From the NCBI GenBank assembly GCA_947503525.1, contig CANNEA010000011.1, forward strand, positions 46,547 through 110,546: a DNA stretch of 64,000 nt, in the 5' to 3' direction. The position numbers were made by a program, and so were the translations under genes. Within the stretch, counting starts at the first letter, position 1; each line of letters opens with the position of its first letter. This stretch comes from an uncultured Carboxylicivirga sp. Lineage in GTDB: Bacteria; Bacteroidota; Bacteroidia; Bacteroidales; Marinilabiliaceae. Below are positions 27,621 through 36,915 of the stretch, one piece after another. The notes beneath the pieces were generated by a model. It was not told where the DNA came from. It saw only the letters and a list, made by a program, of their open reading frames with translations, and made no database searches.

Positions 27621-29945
27621 CTATTCATATCGCAAAGCCTTTACCGGATTCTCTAATGCTGTTCTAATAATTTTATACCCTGTAGCAAGAGCTATCATCA
27701 CAAGCACCATACAACCACTTTGAATAAATATATCTGCAGTCAGTGGTAATTGGCGCGAGAAGGTTGACAAGTATTGTACGCTAAACAAATAGGAAAGGGG
27801 TGTGATAATAGCAAACGCAACTACAAAACGTATGACAAAGCTTTTTGATAGCTCCCAATAGACATTGATAACAGATGCCCCCATTACTTTTTTAACACCA
27901 ATTTGTTTTTTAGATCTTTCTACAATAAAATGTGACAAACCAAATAAAGACAGGAAGGCATTAAAAATTATAACGATTACAAATGCATTGACAATGGTTG
28001 CTGTAGAAATAAATGTTTTAGCTAACTCATCAGCTATTTCGTTATAGTACATAAGGTTTATTGGATAATTAGGATTAGCCTGCTTAAGCACCAACTCAAT
28101 ATGCTGATGAGCATCCTTTAGATTATTCGGATTAACGAGTATCATAAGGTTTTGCGATTGATTTCCGGCAGGCATAATAATCAATGGCGTCTCTTCAAAG
28201 ATTGGTGGCGCCGCCATATAGTTTGAAACCACACCTATTACCTCTCGCTTTTGCCCCCAAACTCTTAATGACTTTCCAATTGGATCATCCCAAGCCAAAG
28301 CATTTACCAGAAGTTGGTTAACCACAACGCCATCTGATCTGTCTGCAACATTATCTCTTCGATAGAATCGACCTTTATCTATTTCAATATTAAAAACATT
28401 TAAGAAGTCGGGCTCACACTTAAATATATTGGCCATTCGTTGATTATTGGGGCCATTCCAACTGCGTGTCATATTGGTATGCATAGCAGGCATATTCTGT
28501 CCCCACGAAACAGCTTCAACAGATGTATTTCGAAGTAATTCAGTTTTTATTTTATTAAGATCTCCCCATTTATAACCATTTATAGCTATCACATTATCCG
28601 CATTAAATCCGCACACATCTGAATTAAACATATATTCACCTTGCCTTTGTGATACAATCATTATTTGTAGCAAAAGAATAGCAAACACAAATTGCACAGT
28701 TGTAAGAACATTTCTCATTCTACTCTTACGAAGGTTAGGGCTAATCATAGATTTAAGCAGTAAGCTGGCTTTCACCTTCGACATTACTACCGCAGGGTAA
28801 AACCCGGATAGCAACACCGTAAGTCCAAACAAAGCTATAACAATGAGCTTCGGCGATAAGCCAGCATTTAAACTAATATCTGTATCTAGCAACTGATTAA
28901 AATAGGGCAATACAGTTGAGATAATCATTAGTGATAGTCCAAATGCTAAGGATGTTGTCAGAAAAGTATCAACCATAAACTGCATGAAAATATCTTTCCT
29001 TCCCCCACCGTTTGATAACCTAATCCCCACTTCCTGAGTCCTCATGGAGTATTGGATTGTAGATTGATTGATATAATTGAAAATAGCAATCAGCAAGGCT
29101 ATCAATCCCCCAATAAACAGTAAGTAAAGGTTGGCACTGTTATTTTCGAAGGTGCTTTTCAGGTGAAAATCTTTAATCGGCATTAAAGCGATATGAAAGT
29201 CATCCAGTTGAGTACTCGGTTTGTAGTCAGCAACTATTTTAGTATTGAGCTTCTTGATGTCGTAGTTTGGCAGCATTTGGCAATACACATCAAAGCCGGT
29301 ATCACTATATCCACGCCTTTCTTTAAATAAGGTTTTAGCCACACTCCACGACATTATTGCAGGCGAATTCACCAATGTATTATTGGGTAAATCCTTATAG
29401 ATCGCTTCTAGTTTTAAATGAAAAATATTTCCGAAAATTTCAATCTTTAATACTTCTCCAATGGGGTTCTGTGTGCCAAAATACTTACTCGCCATTGATT
29501 GTGATAAAATAATCGTATTGGCTTCTCCTGTATACCTTCCTTCACTAAAGGTGTAGGTAAACATTTCAAAAAAATTAGCTTCGGTAAGCAAGAAGTTATT
29601 TTCAAGTATTGGTTCTGTACCTCTAAAAACAACTACCTGATTATTACTGATACGCTTAACTCTGACTGCATTTTTTATTTCAGGAAATTGCTCTGGCAAA
29701 TCAAATGCTGCTTGTGGGAATGTAGTTGGCAATTGCCTAAATGCTCCAAAATTACCATAGGTAATTACTTTGGCTAATTGATTGGCATTGTTGTGGCATC
29801 GCTCATAATTCATTTCATTATAAGAATATAACATAGCAAGTATGCCTGTACCAAGACCTACTGCCAAACCAACAATATTTATCGAAGATGAAAGCTTATT
29901 TCTCCACAGATTGCGCCATGCAATTTTTATGTATTGAGTTATCAT
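27621..29945 (-). CDS. MacB/FtsX-type ABC permease
   Basis: 774 residues. It is a duplicated MacB-like permease: TM1 (about 20-40), a periplasmic MacB_PCD domain (45-240), an FtsX block with three helices (275-395), then a second TM (about 415-435), a second periplasmic domain (440-640) and a second FtsX block (660-770), ending in NPVKALRYE. It opens with QYIKIAWRNLWRNKLSS, the usual start of this Bacteroidota family. Such proteins transmit ATP-driven motion to periplasmic partners and export lipoproteins, peptides or antibiotics; the substrate is unknown. It pairs with the ATPase just downstream. Confidence 0.9.
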   Translation of the reverse strand: MITQYIKIAWRNLWRNKLSSSINIVGLAVGLGTGILAMLYSYNEMNYERCHNNANQLAKVITYGNFGAFRQLPTTFPQAAFDLPEQFPEIKNAVRVKRISNNQVVVFRGTEPILENNFLLTEANFFEMFTYTFSEGRYTGEANTIILSQSMASKYFGTQNPIGEVLKIEIFGNIFHLKLEAIYKDLPNNTLVNSPAIMSWSVAKTLFKERRGYSDTGFDVYCQMLPNYDIKKLNTKIVADYKPSTQLDDFHIALMPIKDFHLKSTFENNSANLYLLFIGGLIALLIAIFNYINQSTIQYSMRTQEVGIRLSNGGGRKDIFMQFMVDTFLTTSLAFGLSLMIISTVLPYFNQLLDTDISLNAGLSPKLIVIALFGLTVLLSGFYPAVVMSKVKASLLLKSMISPNLRKSRMRNVLTTVQFVFAILLLQIMIVSQRQGEYMFNSDVCGFNADNVIAINGYKWGDLNKIKTELLRNTSVEAVSWGQNMPAMHTNMTRSWNGPNNQRMANIFKCEPDFLNVFNIEIDKGRFYRRDNVADRSDGVVVNQLLVNALAWDDPIGKSLRVWGQKREVIGVVSNYMAAPPIFEETPLIIMPAGNQSQNLMILVNPNNLKDAHQHIELVLKQANPNYPINLMYYNEIADELAKTFISTATIVNAFVIVIIFNAFLSLFGLSHFIVERSKKQIGVKKVMGASVINVYWELSKSFVIRFVVAFAIITPLSYLFSVQYLSTFSRQLPLTADIFIQSGCMVLVMIALATGYKIIRTALENPVKALRYE

Positions 29946-30053
29946 AGGTGTTATTTAGAATCTGATATTTGTTCTTTATGCTGAACATTACATTGGTTCA
30001 TGTTCGAAACCATCCAATATTTTATTAATCATCCCGGAAAGAATAGGAGCTGA

Positions 30054-31256
30054 TCATCTTACCAGAATCTGAATGACTGATTCAAGCAATACATCGCCCG
30101 ACTCTTTATCACTCACCTGCATTTTGCATAGGTACTCGCCTTTATCAAAGCCCTCAGCTTCCCAAACAAATTGATTTTCTCCGGCTGGTTTATATTCTTC
30201 AAAAATGGTCTTCATCTTTTCTCTCTCAAGGTTGCAAATGTCAAGTTTTATATTTCCATCCACTTTCAGATCAAAGCCTATTATCGTATTGCTTTGATCA
30301 TATATCTGGAAAAATGCATAATCTTCAATTGTTGGCTTGATATCAGCAAATGCTATTTTGGGTGTATTTTTAAGAATCGTGTCAAGACTTACCCAATAAA
30401 TATCGTACATACCACTCCTATCGCTGGCAAAAAATAGATATTTACCATCGTGAGTAACCCATGCAAAGCCATCGGTTGATGAGCTATTGATTTCATCACC
30501 AAGTTTTTGTGGAACAGACCAACTACCATCAGGCATTGCAAACGTTATAAAAAGATCTGTTTCAAAAAATCCACCTTGATTGCTTAAAGCAGGACGACGC
30601 GATTGGAAAATTAAAAAATCTTCATTAGGCCCTGGTGCCCACAAACAATCGCCCACTTTTGAATTTAAAGCTCCTAGATTCTCAGCATTTTGATACAGCC
30701 CGTCCTTTTTTGGAATACGCCAACCGTCGCAACCGCCAACTCCACCTGGACGCCATGAGCAAATAAACAAAGTGCCTAAGTTAGAAATATGACAACCATA
30801 TTCACTCGATTCAGAATTGATGGTACTATCCATCTGTATAGGTGCCGACCAAGTACCGTCAGCAGTTCGAAAACATTGGTTAACTCCAATATGATTCTTA
30901 TACGGACCAATAAAGAAGAATTCATTGCCATCTGCTGAGACGCTAGGACTCATGGCATAAGTCTCAATAAATGGTGCTCTTACTGATGGTATCCAGGCGG
31001 TATCATTAAATACCGTTTCCATAATCTCAACTTTATTCCACGGCTTTTCACAAACAGTAAAATAACACGCCTTTCCATCAGGCGAAAAGCTTATCATTGC
31101 TTCATTTCGATCTTTAAGCGATATAATTCCAGGGGCAAAAACTACCGCTGAATCCCTTGGAGGCGTTTGCCCAAAGTACTTCCAATCAGAATTCTTTTGC
31201 GCATTTATCTGCGTTGCGATAAATCCAATTACTAAAATTACGAGTAGGTTTTTCAT
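30054..31256 (-). CDS. PD40/TolB-like beta-propeller secreted protein
   Basis: About 400 residues. After a signal peptide (1-20, ending INAQ) come PD40 (WD40-like) blades: EAMISFSPDGKACYFTVCE, MSPSVSADGNEFFFIG, AWVTHDGKYLFFASDRSGMYDIYWV. The C-terminal part is a small beta domain (KTIFEEYKPAGENQFVWEAEGFDKGEYLCKMQV cut in strands) like a FlgD/Ig-type module. It sits between two permease genes of the export locus, which is unusual, and may be a periplasmic partner or a sensor. An upstream ATG at 31283 gives nine extra residues before the signal peptide; I prefer 31256 (MKNLLVILVIGF). Confidence 0.82.
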   Translation of the reverse strand: MKNLLVILVIGFIATQINAQKNSDWKYFGQTPPRDSAVVFAPGIISLKDRNEAMISFSPDGKACYFTVCEKPWNKVEIMETVFNDTAWIPSVRAPFIETYAMSPSVSADGNEFFFIGPYKNHIGVNQCFRTADGTWSAPIQMDSTINSESSEYGCHISNLGTLFICSWRPGGVGGCDGWRIPKKDGLYQNAENLGALNSKVGDCLWAPGPNEDFLIFQSRRPALSNQGGFFETDLFITFAMPDGSWSVPQKLGDEINSSSTDGFAWVTHDGKYLFFASDRSGMYDIYWVSLDTILKNTPKIAFADIKPTIEDYAFFQIYDQSNTIIGFDLKVDGNIKLDICNLEREKMKTIFEEYKPAGENQFVWEAEGFDKGEYLCKMQVSDKESGDVLLESVIQILVR

Positions 31257-31367
31257 ATGTATAAATTCGTATTCATTTGCCATATGGAACTCGCCAATTT
31301 TGTCATTCTCGTGTGTGAGAACTATATTCTCATGGCTCGTTTCATGTGTTAGTTTTAAAAGTTAATT

Positions 31368-33737
31368 CTATTCATACCTCAAACTCTCCACCGGATTGCG
31401 CATTGCAGCGCGCCAGCTTTGCCAACTTACTGTTAACATAGCTATACCTAAGGCAATAAGCCCGGCCAATACAAAAATCCACCAACTGAGTTCAGTTCGA
31501 TAGGCAAAATTCGAAAGCCATTGACTCATGGCATACCAAGCAATGGGTACTGCAATTAAGGCGGCAAGTATAATTCTAACAAAGTACCCTTTAAGAAACA
31601 AAAGGATTACATCTGAAGCTTTGGCACCCATCACCTTATACACCCCAATCTCTTTTTGTTTTTGTTCAACATTAAAAGCGGTTAAACCATATAATCCTAA
31701 ACAAGCAATTAAGACCACAAAGATTGAACTGTATTTGAACAAGGTGCCCATCCTGGCTTCTGACAAATAGTTAACTTTCAGTCTATCGGTCATAAAATAG
31801 TAATCGAAACTTTGCGCTGGAAAATATGATTTCCATGCTTCCTCAATGTAGTTGAGGCTTTGAGGCATTGAGTTGGGTTTAATTCTCATGGACAAGGATG
31901 AACAACGGCTATTCACTTGATCCGGATCAGGAATGCGAAATAATAAAGGCTCTATTTTATTATACAGTGAACTAAAATGAAAGTCTTTAGTGATCCCTAT
32001 AATGGTTCCCTGTCTTCCCCAAACGTTTATTTGTTGTCCGATTGGGTTTTCAAAGCCCATTTCCATTGCTGCCTTTTGGTTAATTACAAAGCCATTGCTT
32101 AGGTCTGTTGAATAATCACGAGAATAAAACCTACCTTCTGCCATTTCTAAACCGTAGGTTTCAGCATAATTTTCGTCAACATGTAATACCCAAGTCTGAA
32201 AATCATCTTGCTTACCAGGCCAGTTTACGCCCTCTGTTCGGCTTAAAGTATTAACACCAATACGTCCGGAGCGAGATATTTTTGACACATGCCCACTTGC
32301 CAGGATTTCGTTTTTAAAAGCTTCCAAATCATTGCTAACATCACCTCTAAGAGCTACACATACCACGTGCTCCTTATCGTATCCTAAATCAATATTTTGA
32401 ATAAAATGAAGTTGATTGGAAATGGTGATCGTTACGATGATGATTACTATTGAGAGTACAAACTGAAAAACCACAAGTCCTTGCCTTACTTTAGCGCTTT
32501 GAGGTGAAGAAATAAACTTCCCCTTCAACACTTGAATAGGCTGAAAATCCGAAGCGAATAATGCAGGATATATCCCTGATACAATACTTGTTAATACGGC
32601 AACCAATAGGATAATACTTATAAACTGAAAACTGGTATATTCAATCGTTAAGGATTTACCAGCTATAAAATTAAGTAAGGGTAAACCCAATTGAACTAAA
32701 ACCAAAGCCAAAGCCAGGGCTATAAATACAAGTATAAAGGTTTCTCCAAGAAACTGCTGAATGATCTGAATTCTTCTGCTACCTTGTGCCTTTCTGATTC
32801 CAATCTCTCTTGATCGTTTTAAAGAAAGGGCATTCGACAAATTCATGTAATTCATGCAAGCAATTAGTAAGATAATGGCTGCAATTGCACTAAAAATATA
32901 AATATATTTAATATCGCCAGTAGTCGTAAAATACTCAACACCACTTGAATTTAAATGAACTTTAGTAATAGGCATCACTTCATAGCTGAGGTCTTCTTCA
33001 AGGAAGTGTCCCTGTTTACAGGCTAATATCTTTTCTTCTAGCTGAGCAATTGAAATATTACTTTCGGTTCGAATATAGGTTGTGGGCGATTGATTGTACC
33101 AAACATCCCAATTGATGCCAAATTGATTCATAAACTCAAGCGGCAAAATAATATCCGTCTGAATATGTGAATTATGAGGTATATTCTTCATTATGCCCTT
33201 AACTGTAAGCAGCTTCTTCTCCCCTAAAACGGTAATAAAAATATTTTTATCAAGCGCATCCATTGTTCCGAAGTATTTCATGCTTGCACGTTCCGATATC
33301 AATATATAAGATGGTGTCTTGAAAATCTGGTCTGGTTCACCCCGTATAAGTGGAAATGAAAATACCTTAAAAAATTCCAGATCAGCTAAAGCAAACAGTT
33401 CAGTAAAACTTTTCTCTTTGTACTCAAAAGTTGACTTAAAAGCCTCAGGTAACTGCATAAAACAGGTGGCTTCCGCTATTTCAGGCACTTCGTTCTTAAT
33501 GGCAGGTGCCAATAACTTACTTGAAACTGCTGCGCGTTTATCCTTATGTTTACGGAAAACGATGTGGATATTCTCGGCATCTTCATGAAACCTATCGTAC
33601 GAAAGTTCATCTTTTACCCAAACAGTAATTAAAATAAAACATGCCAAACCAAGAGCTAAACCAAAAATATTGATAAAGGCATATTTCCGTTGCTTAATCA
33701 AGCTTCGAAGTGCTAGTAGAAGATTATATTTAATCAT
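31368..33737 (-). CDS. MacB/FtsX-type ABC permease
   Basis: 789 residues with the same two-fold design as its neighbours: KYNLLLALRSLIKQRKYAFIN at the start, a periplasmic domain, an FtsX block with LKRSREIGIRKAQGSRR, a second TM-periplasmic unit and a second FtsX block with QKEIGVYKVMGAKASD, ending NPVESLRYE. Membrane location is inner, with large periplasmic parts. It is encoded between another permease and the PD40 gene in the export locus. It has no ATPase of its own next to it, so it must share one of the two ATPases. Confidence 0.9.
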   Translation of the reverse strand: MIKYNLLLALRSLIKQRKYAFINIFGLALGLACFILITVWVKDELSYDRFHEDAENIHIVFRKHKDKRAAVSSKLLAPAIKNEVPEIAEATCFMQLPEAFKSTFEYKEKSFTELFALADLEFFKVFSFPLIRGEPDQIFKTPSYILISERASMKYFGTMDALDKNIFITVLGEKKLLTVKGIMKNIPHNSHIQTDIILPLEFMNQFGINWDVWYNQSPTTYIRTESNISIAQLEEKILACKQGHFLEEDLSYEVMPITKVHLNSSGVEYFTTTGDIKYIYIFSAIAAIILLIACMNYMNLSNALSLKRSREIGIRKAQGSRRIQIIQQFLGETFILVFIALALALVLVQLGLPLLNFIAGKSLTIEYTSFQFISIILLVAVLTSIVSGIYPALFASDFQPIQVLKGKFISSPQSAKVRQGLVVFQFVLSIVIIIVTITISNQLHFIQNIDLGYDKEHVVCVALRGDVSNDLEAFKNEILASGHVSKISRSGRIGVNTLSRTEGVNWPGKQDDFQTWVLHVDENYAETYGLEMAEGRFYSRDYSTDLSNGFVINQKAAMEMGFENPIGQQINVWGRQGTIIGITKDFHFSSLYNKIEPLLFRIPDPDQVNSRCSSLSMRIKPNSMPQSLNYIEEAWKSYFPAQSFDYYFMTDRLKVNYLSEARMGTLFKYSSIFVVLIACLGLYGLTAFNVEQKQKEIGVYKVMGAKASDVILLFLKGYFVRIILAALIAVPIAWYAMSQWLSNFAYRTELSWWIFVLAGLIALGIAMLTVSWQSWRAAMRNPVESLRYE

Positions 33738-33782
33738 GGTTTTATCTTTTAGTTAGTGTTTTACTACCATGCTAAAGTGACC

Positions 33783-36128
33783 TTACTCGTAGCGTAAAGC
33801 TTTGACCGGATTCTGATAAGAAGCTTGAATTGCCTGTCCGGCACTCGAAACAATGGTTATTAGTAGAGATATTAACAGGACTAATAAAATATCTATAAGC
33901 GTAAACTGATACTTATATAAGCCTGGGCTAAGGTCTCTAAGAAAAAAGGCTATTGGAAACACAAGTATGTTGGAGGCTAGAGCAAGTACAACAAACTGCC
34001 TAGTTACCAACATAACAATCTGGTAAACACTTGCTCCTTGAGCTTTTCGAATACCTATCTCTTTTACTTTTCGTTGTGTAGCAAAAAACACCAAACCAAA
34101 CAATCCAATGGAAGCAATTAAAATGGCCATAAGCGAAAAGAAGGCAAAGGTTTTCTGTGCACTACTCCAGATTTTTATTTCCTGGCGATTACTGTTTGCT
34201 TCATATTCGTTAACGGCAAAAAGCACATCTGGAAAATGATTCTTTAATACACCATTAATATGAGCTAAGGCATCTTGACGTTGTCCTTCCCTAACACTAA
34301 AATTAAGATCATTTCCATAAGCCCAGTTTGCTTGCCTATAAAGAAGAACATAAGGTAAAATTGGGTTATGAACATCGTCAATATTAAAGTCCTTAATAAC
34401 ACCAACCACTTTAAACTCTTCCTCTTGCATTTCCATTGTTTTGCCAAGCGGATTGTCCCATCCAAAAGCTTTAACTGCAGTTTCATTGATAAGACATGAC
34501 TGATTATCACTTGCCAAGTGCTTTGAGAAATTACGTCCTTCACTTAGCTGCATTTCCATGGTTTCAACAAAGTGATGACATGCACTATTCCACCTTGTGA
34601 ATACAGGATTTTCATGATCTCCTCCTTCAGGAAAAACAAGACTACCCCAATTTAATATCATGGGAGAGTTTAATGAAAGACTCATGTCTTCAATACCTGA
34701 ATGAGCTAAGATCTCATGCCTCAGGGCTTCATACGAAACAGTCGATTTATTAGATGGCAAATCGCAATTCAATAATGTTTTGTTATTAAACCCCACATCT
34801 TTGTTGATTAGAAAATCAACATGCTTATAAATCCAAAGACTAGTTGTAATGAGCGTTACTGACAATACAAATTGCACATATACCATAGCTTTTAATCCTG
34901 TAATTCGTCCTTTTTTAAAAGCACTTTTGCCTTTTAATACCACAACAGGATTAAATGATGATACCACAAAGGCCGGATAAACACCTGCTAAAAGACCAGT
35001 TAGAACAACAACAAGAAGTATGAAACTTAAAAAGTAGAAATCGCTGAAAATAATTAAATCAATATTACGGTCAACTACTTCATTAAAGACAGGGAGAATT
35101 AAGTGAGCCAAAAAAACAGCTACTATAAATGAGATCAGGGCCATCACAACAGCTTCAACCAGAAACTGAAGCTTCAAATAATTATTAGAACACCCCACTA
35201 CCTTTCGCAAACCTATCTCAACAAAACGAAGTGATGAAAAGGATGTGGCTAAATTCATAAAACTGACACATGCCAACAACAAGGTTAAGCCTCCCAAAAA
35301 TGAAAAAAAGTAGATCAGCGTTCCACGATCATCACGCGGATTTTCGTTTAAATGTAATTTCCTCAATGGGTTTAGATATAATACTCGCTTGGCAATAGGA
35401 TCATGGTCATTAATGAGGTTAGCAATTTTATTGTCTAAGTTTGCAAGAGCAACATCTTGCTTGAGCATAACATAAACCTTGTAAGAACTGTTGGTCCAAA
35501 TGGCCCCATTATCCTTCAATAACTTACTATTGGATTTAAAATATGAAGCTTGTATTTCAGCTTGTTCTGGAATATCTTCCATGATACCCGTTACAATCAG
35601 TTCATTTTTATAACTATCAAAAATAACCTGACCAATTGGATCACCTTCTGGAAAATAACGTTTAGCCATCGATTGGCTTAAGACCATTGAATTAGGCTGA
35701 TCCAAAACCGTTGCTTTATCTCCTCGGAGTAGCTTAAAAGAAAAAACATCAAAAACCTTTGATGGTGCCAGGTAGCCACTCTTTTCCTTGTAAACTTTTT
35801 GCTTGTCGGTGGATAAATATTCCTGCCATACTTCACGAAGCACTATAGCTTCATCTACCTCAGGGTAGTTAGATTTGAAATACCTGGCTACTGGAACAGG
35901 AACCTGATTAAAATCATTCAGTCGATCTCCTATCTTATAGGTTTGGGCACGATAAATACGAGCAAAGTTTTCATTAAACTTATCCCAGTCCTTCTCATAT
36001 TGCACGTAACGCGCCACCAATATAAATGCTGCGATACCAATGGATAAGCAAACAACTTGAATTAAGGCCAAGAGTTTTCTTCTCTTAATATTTCTCCAGG
36101 CAATTATGGCAAAATGTTTCAACAACAT
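33783..36128 (-). CDS. MacB/FtsX-type ABC permease
   Basis: 781 residues. It begins HFAIIAWRNIKRRKLLALIQV; FtsX block 1 includes RFVEIGLRKVVGCSN and block 2 VKEIGIRKAQGASVYQ, with the C-terminus NPVKALRYE. The EIG(I/L)RK-x-x-G motif after each FtsX entry is the coupling element that contacts the ATPase. The gene lies 64 bases downstream of the ATPase at 36193-36888 and 45 bases upstream of the next permease. Function in export is inferred from the family. Confidence 0.9.
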   Translation of the reverse strand: MLLKHFAIIAWRNIKRRKLLALIQVVCLSIGIAAFILVARYVQYEKDWDKFNENFARIYRAQTYKIGDRLNDFNQVPVPVARYFKSNYPEVDEAIVLREVWQEYLSTDKQKVYKEKSGYLAPSKVFDVFSFKLLRGDKATVLDQPNSMVLSQSMAKRYFPEGDPIGQVIFDSYKNELIVTGIMEDIPEQAEIQASYFKSNSKLLKDNGAIWTNSSYKVYVMLKQDVALANLDNKIANLINDHDPIAKRVLYLNPLRKLHLNENPRDDRGTLIYFFSFLGGLTLLLACVSFMNLATSFSSLRFVEIGLRKVVGCSNNYLKLQFLVEAVVMALISFIVAVFLAHLILPVFNEVVDRNIDLIIFSDFYFLSFILLVVVLTGLLAGVYPAFVVSSFNPVVVLKGKSAFKKGRITGLKAMVYVQFVLSVTLITTSLWIYKHVDFLINKDVGFNNKTLLNCDLPSNKSTVSYEALRHEILAHSGIEDMSLSLNSPMILNWGSLVFPEGGDHENPVFTRWNSACHHFVETMEMQLSEGRNFSKHLASDNQSCLINETAVKAFGWDNPLGKTMEMQEEEFKVVGVIKDFNIDDVHNPILPYVLLYRQANWAYGNDLNFSVREGQRQDALAHINGVLKNHFPDVLFAVNEYEANSNRQEIKIWSSAQKTFAFFSLMAILIASIGLFGLVFFATQRKVKEIGIRKAQGASVYQIVMLVTRQFVVLALASNILVFPIAFFLRDLSPGLYKYQFTLIDILLVLLISLLITIVSSAGQAIQASYQNPVKALRYE

Positions 36129-36192
36129 AACTTACTCCTTTATTAAATCGAAATATTCAATTGTAGGACTACAATTTTTTCAGAGTCAATAC

Positions 36193-36888
36193 TTACGCAT
36201 CAACCATTACAGTCTTATTTAATTTCTCCGTAACCACATGTCCATCAAACAGGTTAATGGTACGGTGAGCAAATTCAGCATGTTCAGCAGAGTGCGTCAC
36301 CATTACAACTGTAGTTCCCTCCTCGTTTAACTGACGTAGTAAGTTCATCACCTCAGCACCATTTTTTGAATCGAGATTTCCAGTTGGCTCATCTGCTAAA
36401 ATCAATTTTGGATTAGCTACCACTGCACGTGCAATAGCAACGCGCTGTTGCTGTCCACCCGATAATTGCTGAGGAAAATGTTTGGCTCGATGAGCAATTT
36501 GCATACGCTCCATCACTTTTTGCACTCGTTCTCTTCGCTCTTTAGCCGACATCTTTAGATACACCAAAGGCATTTCGATGTTTTCAAAAACATTGAGTTC
36601 ATCAATGAGATTAAAACTCTGAAACACAAACCCAATATTTCCTTTTCTAAGGTTAGTACGATGTCGTTCTTTGTAACCCGCTATTTCAAGACCATCAAAA
36701 TAGAGCTCTCCATCAGTTGGATTATCTAATAAACCAATGATATTTAGCAGGGTGGATTTACCGCATCCGGAAGGACCCATAATCGCCACAAATTCGCCTT
36801 TTTGAACATGAACATTGACATTATTGAGGGCTGTTGTTTCAACCTCTTCTGTCCTGAATACTTTTTGTAAATTCTTTGTTCGTATCAT
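36193..36888 (-). CDS. ABC transporter ATPase, LolD/MacB type
   Basis: A 231-residue ATPase with canonical motifs throughout: Walker A GPSGCGKS, Q-loop FVFQSFNLIDE, signature LSGGQQQRVAIARA, Walker B LILADEPTGN, D-loop NLDSKNG and switch VTHSAEH. It differs from the locus's other ATPase in keeping the consensus signature and D-loop, so this is probably the main motor. It lies between permeases, 27 bases after the first permease gene. Confidence 0.93.
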   Translation of the reverse strand: MIRTKNLQKVFRTEEVETTALNNVNVHVQKGEFVAIMGPSGCGKSTLLNIIGLLDNPTDGELYFDGLEIAGYKERHRTNLRKGNIGFVFQSFNLIDELNVFENIEMPLVYLKMSAKERRERVQKVMERMQIAHRAKHFPQQLSGGQQQRVAIARAVVANPKLILADEPTGNLDSKNGAEVMNLLRQLNEEGTTVVMVTHSAEHAEFAHRTINLFDGHVVTEKLNKTVMVDA

Positions 36889-36915
36889 AGTGTTTTGTTT
36901 TTAGTCGATATTCTA

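Noticed and set aside
31307..31323. Short dyad TTCTC-GTGTGT-GAGAA upstream of the PD40 gene
   Set aside because: Only five bases per arm, not repeated at other genes of the locus, and no T run. Probably chance.
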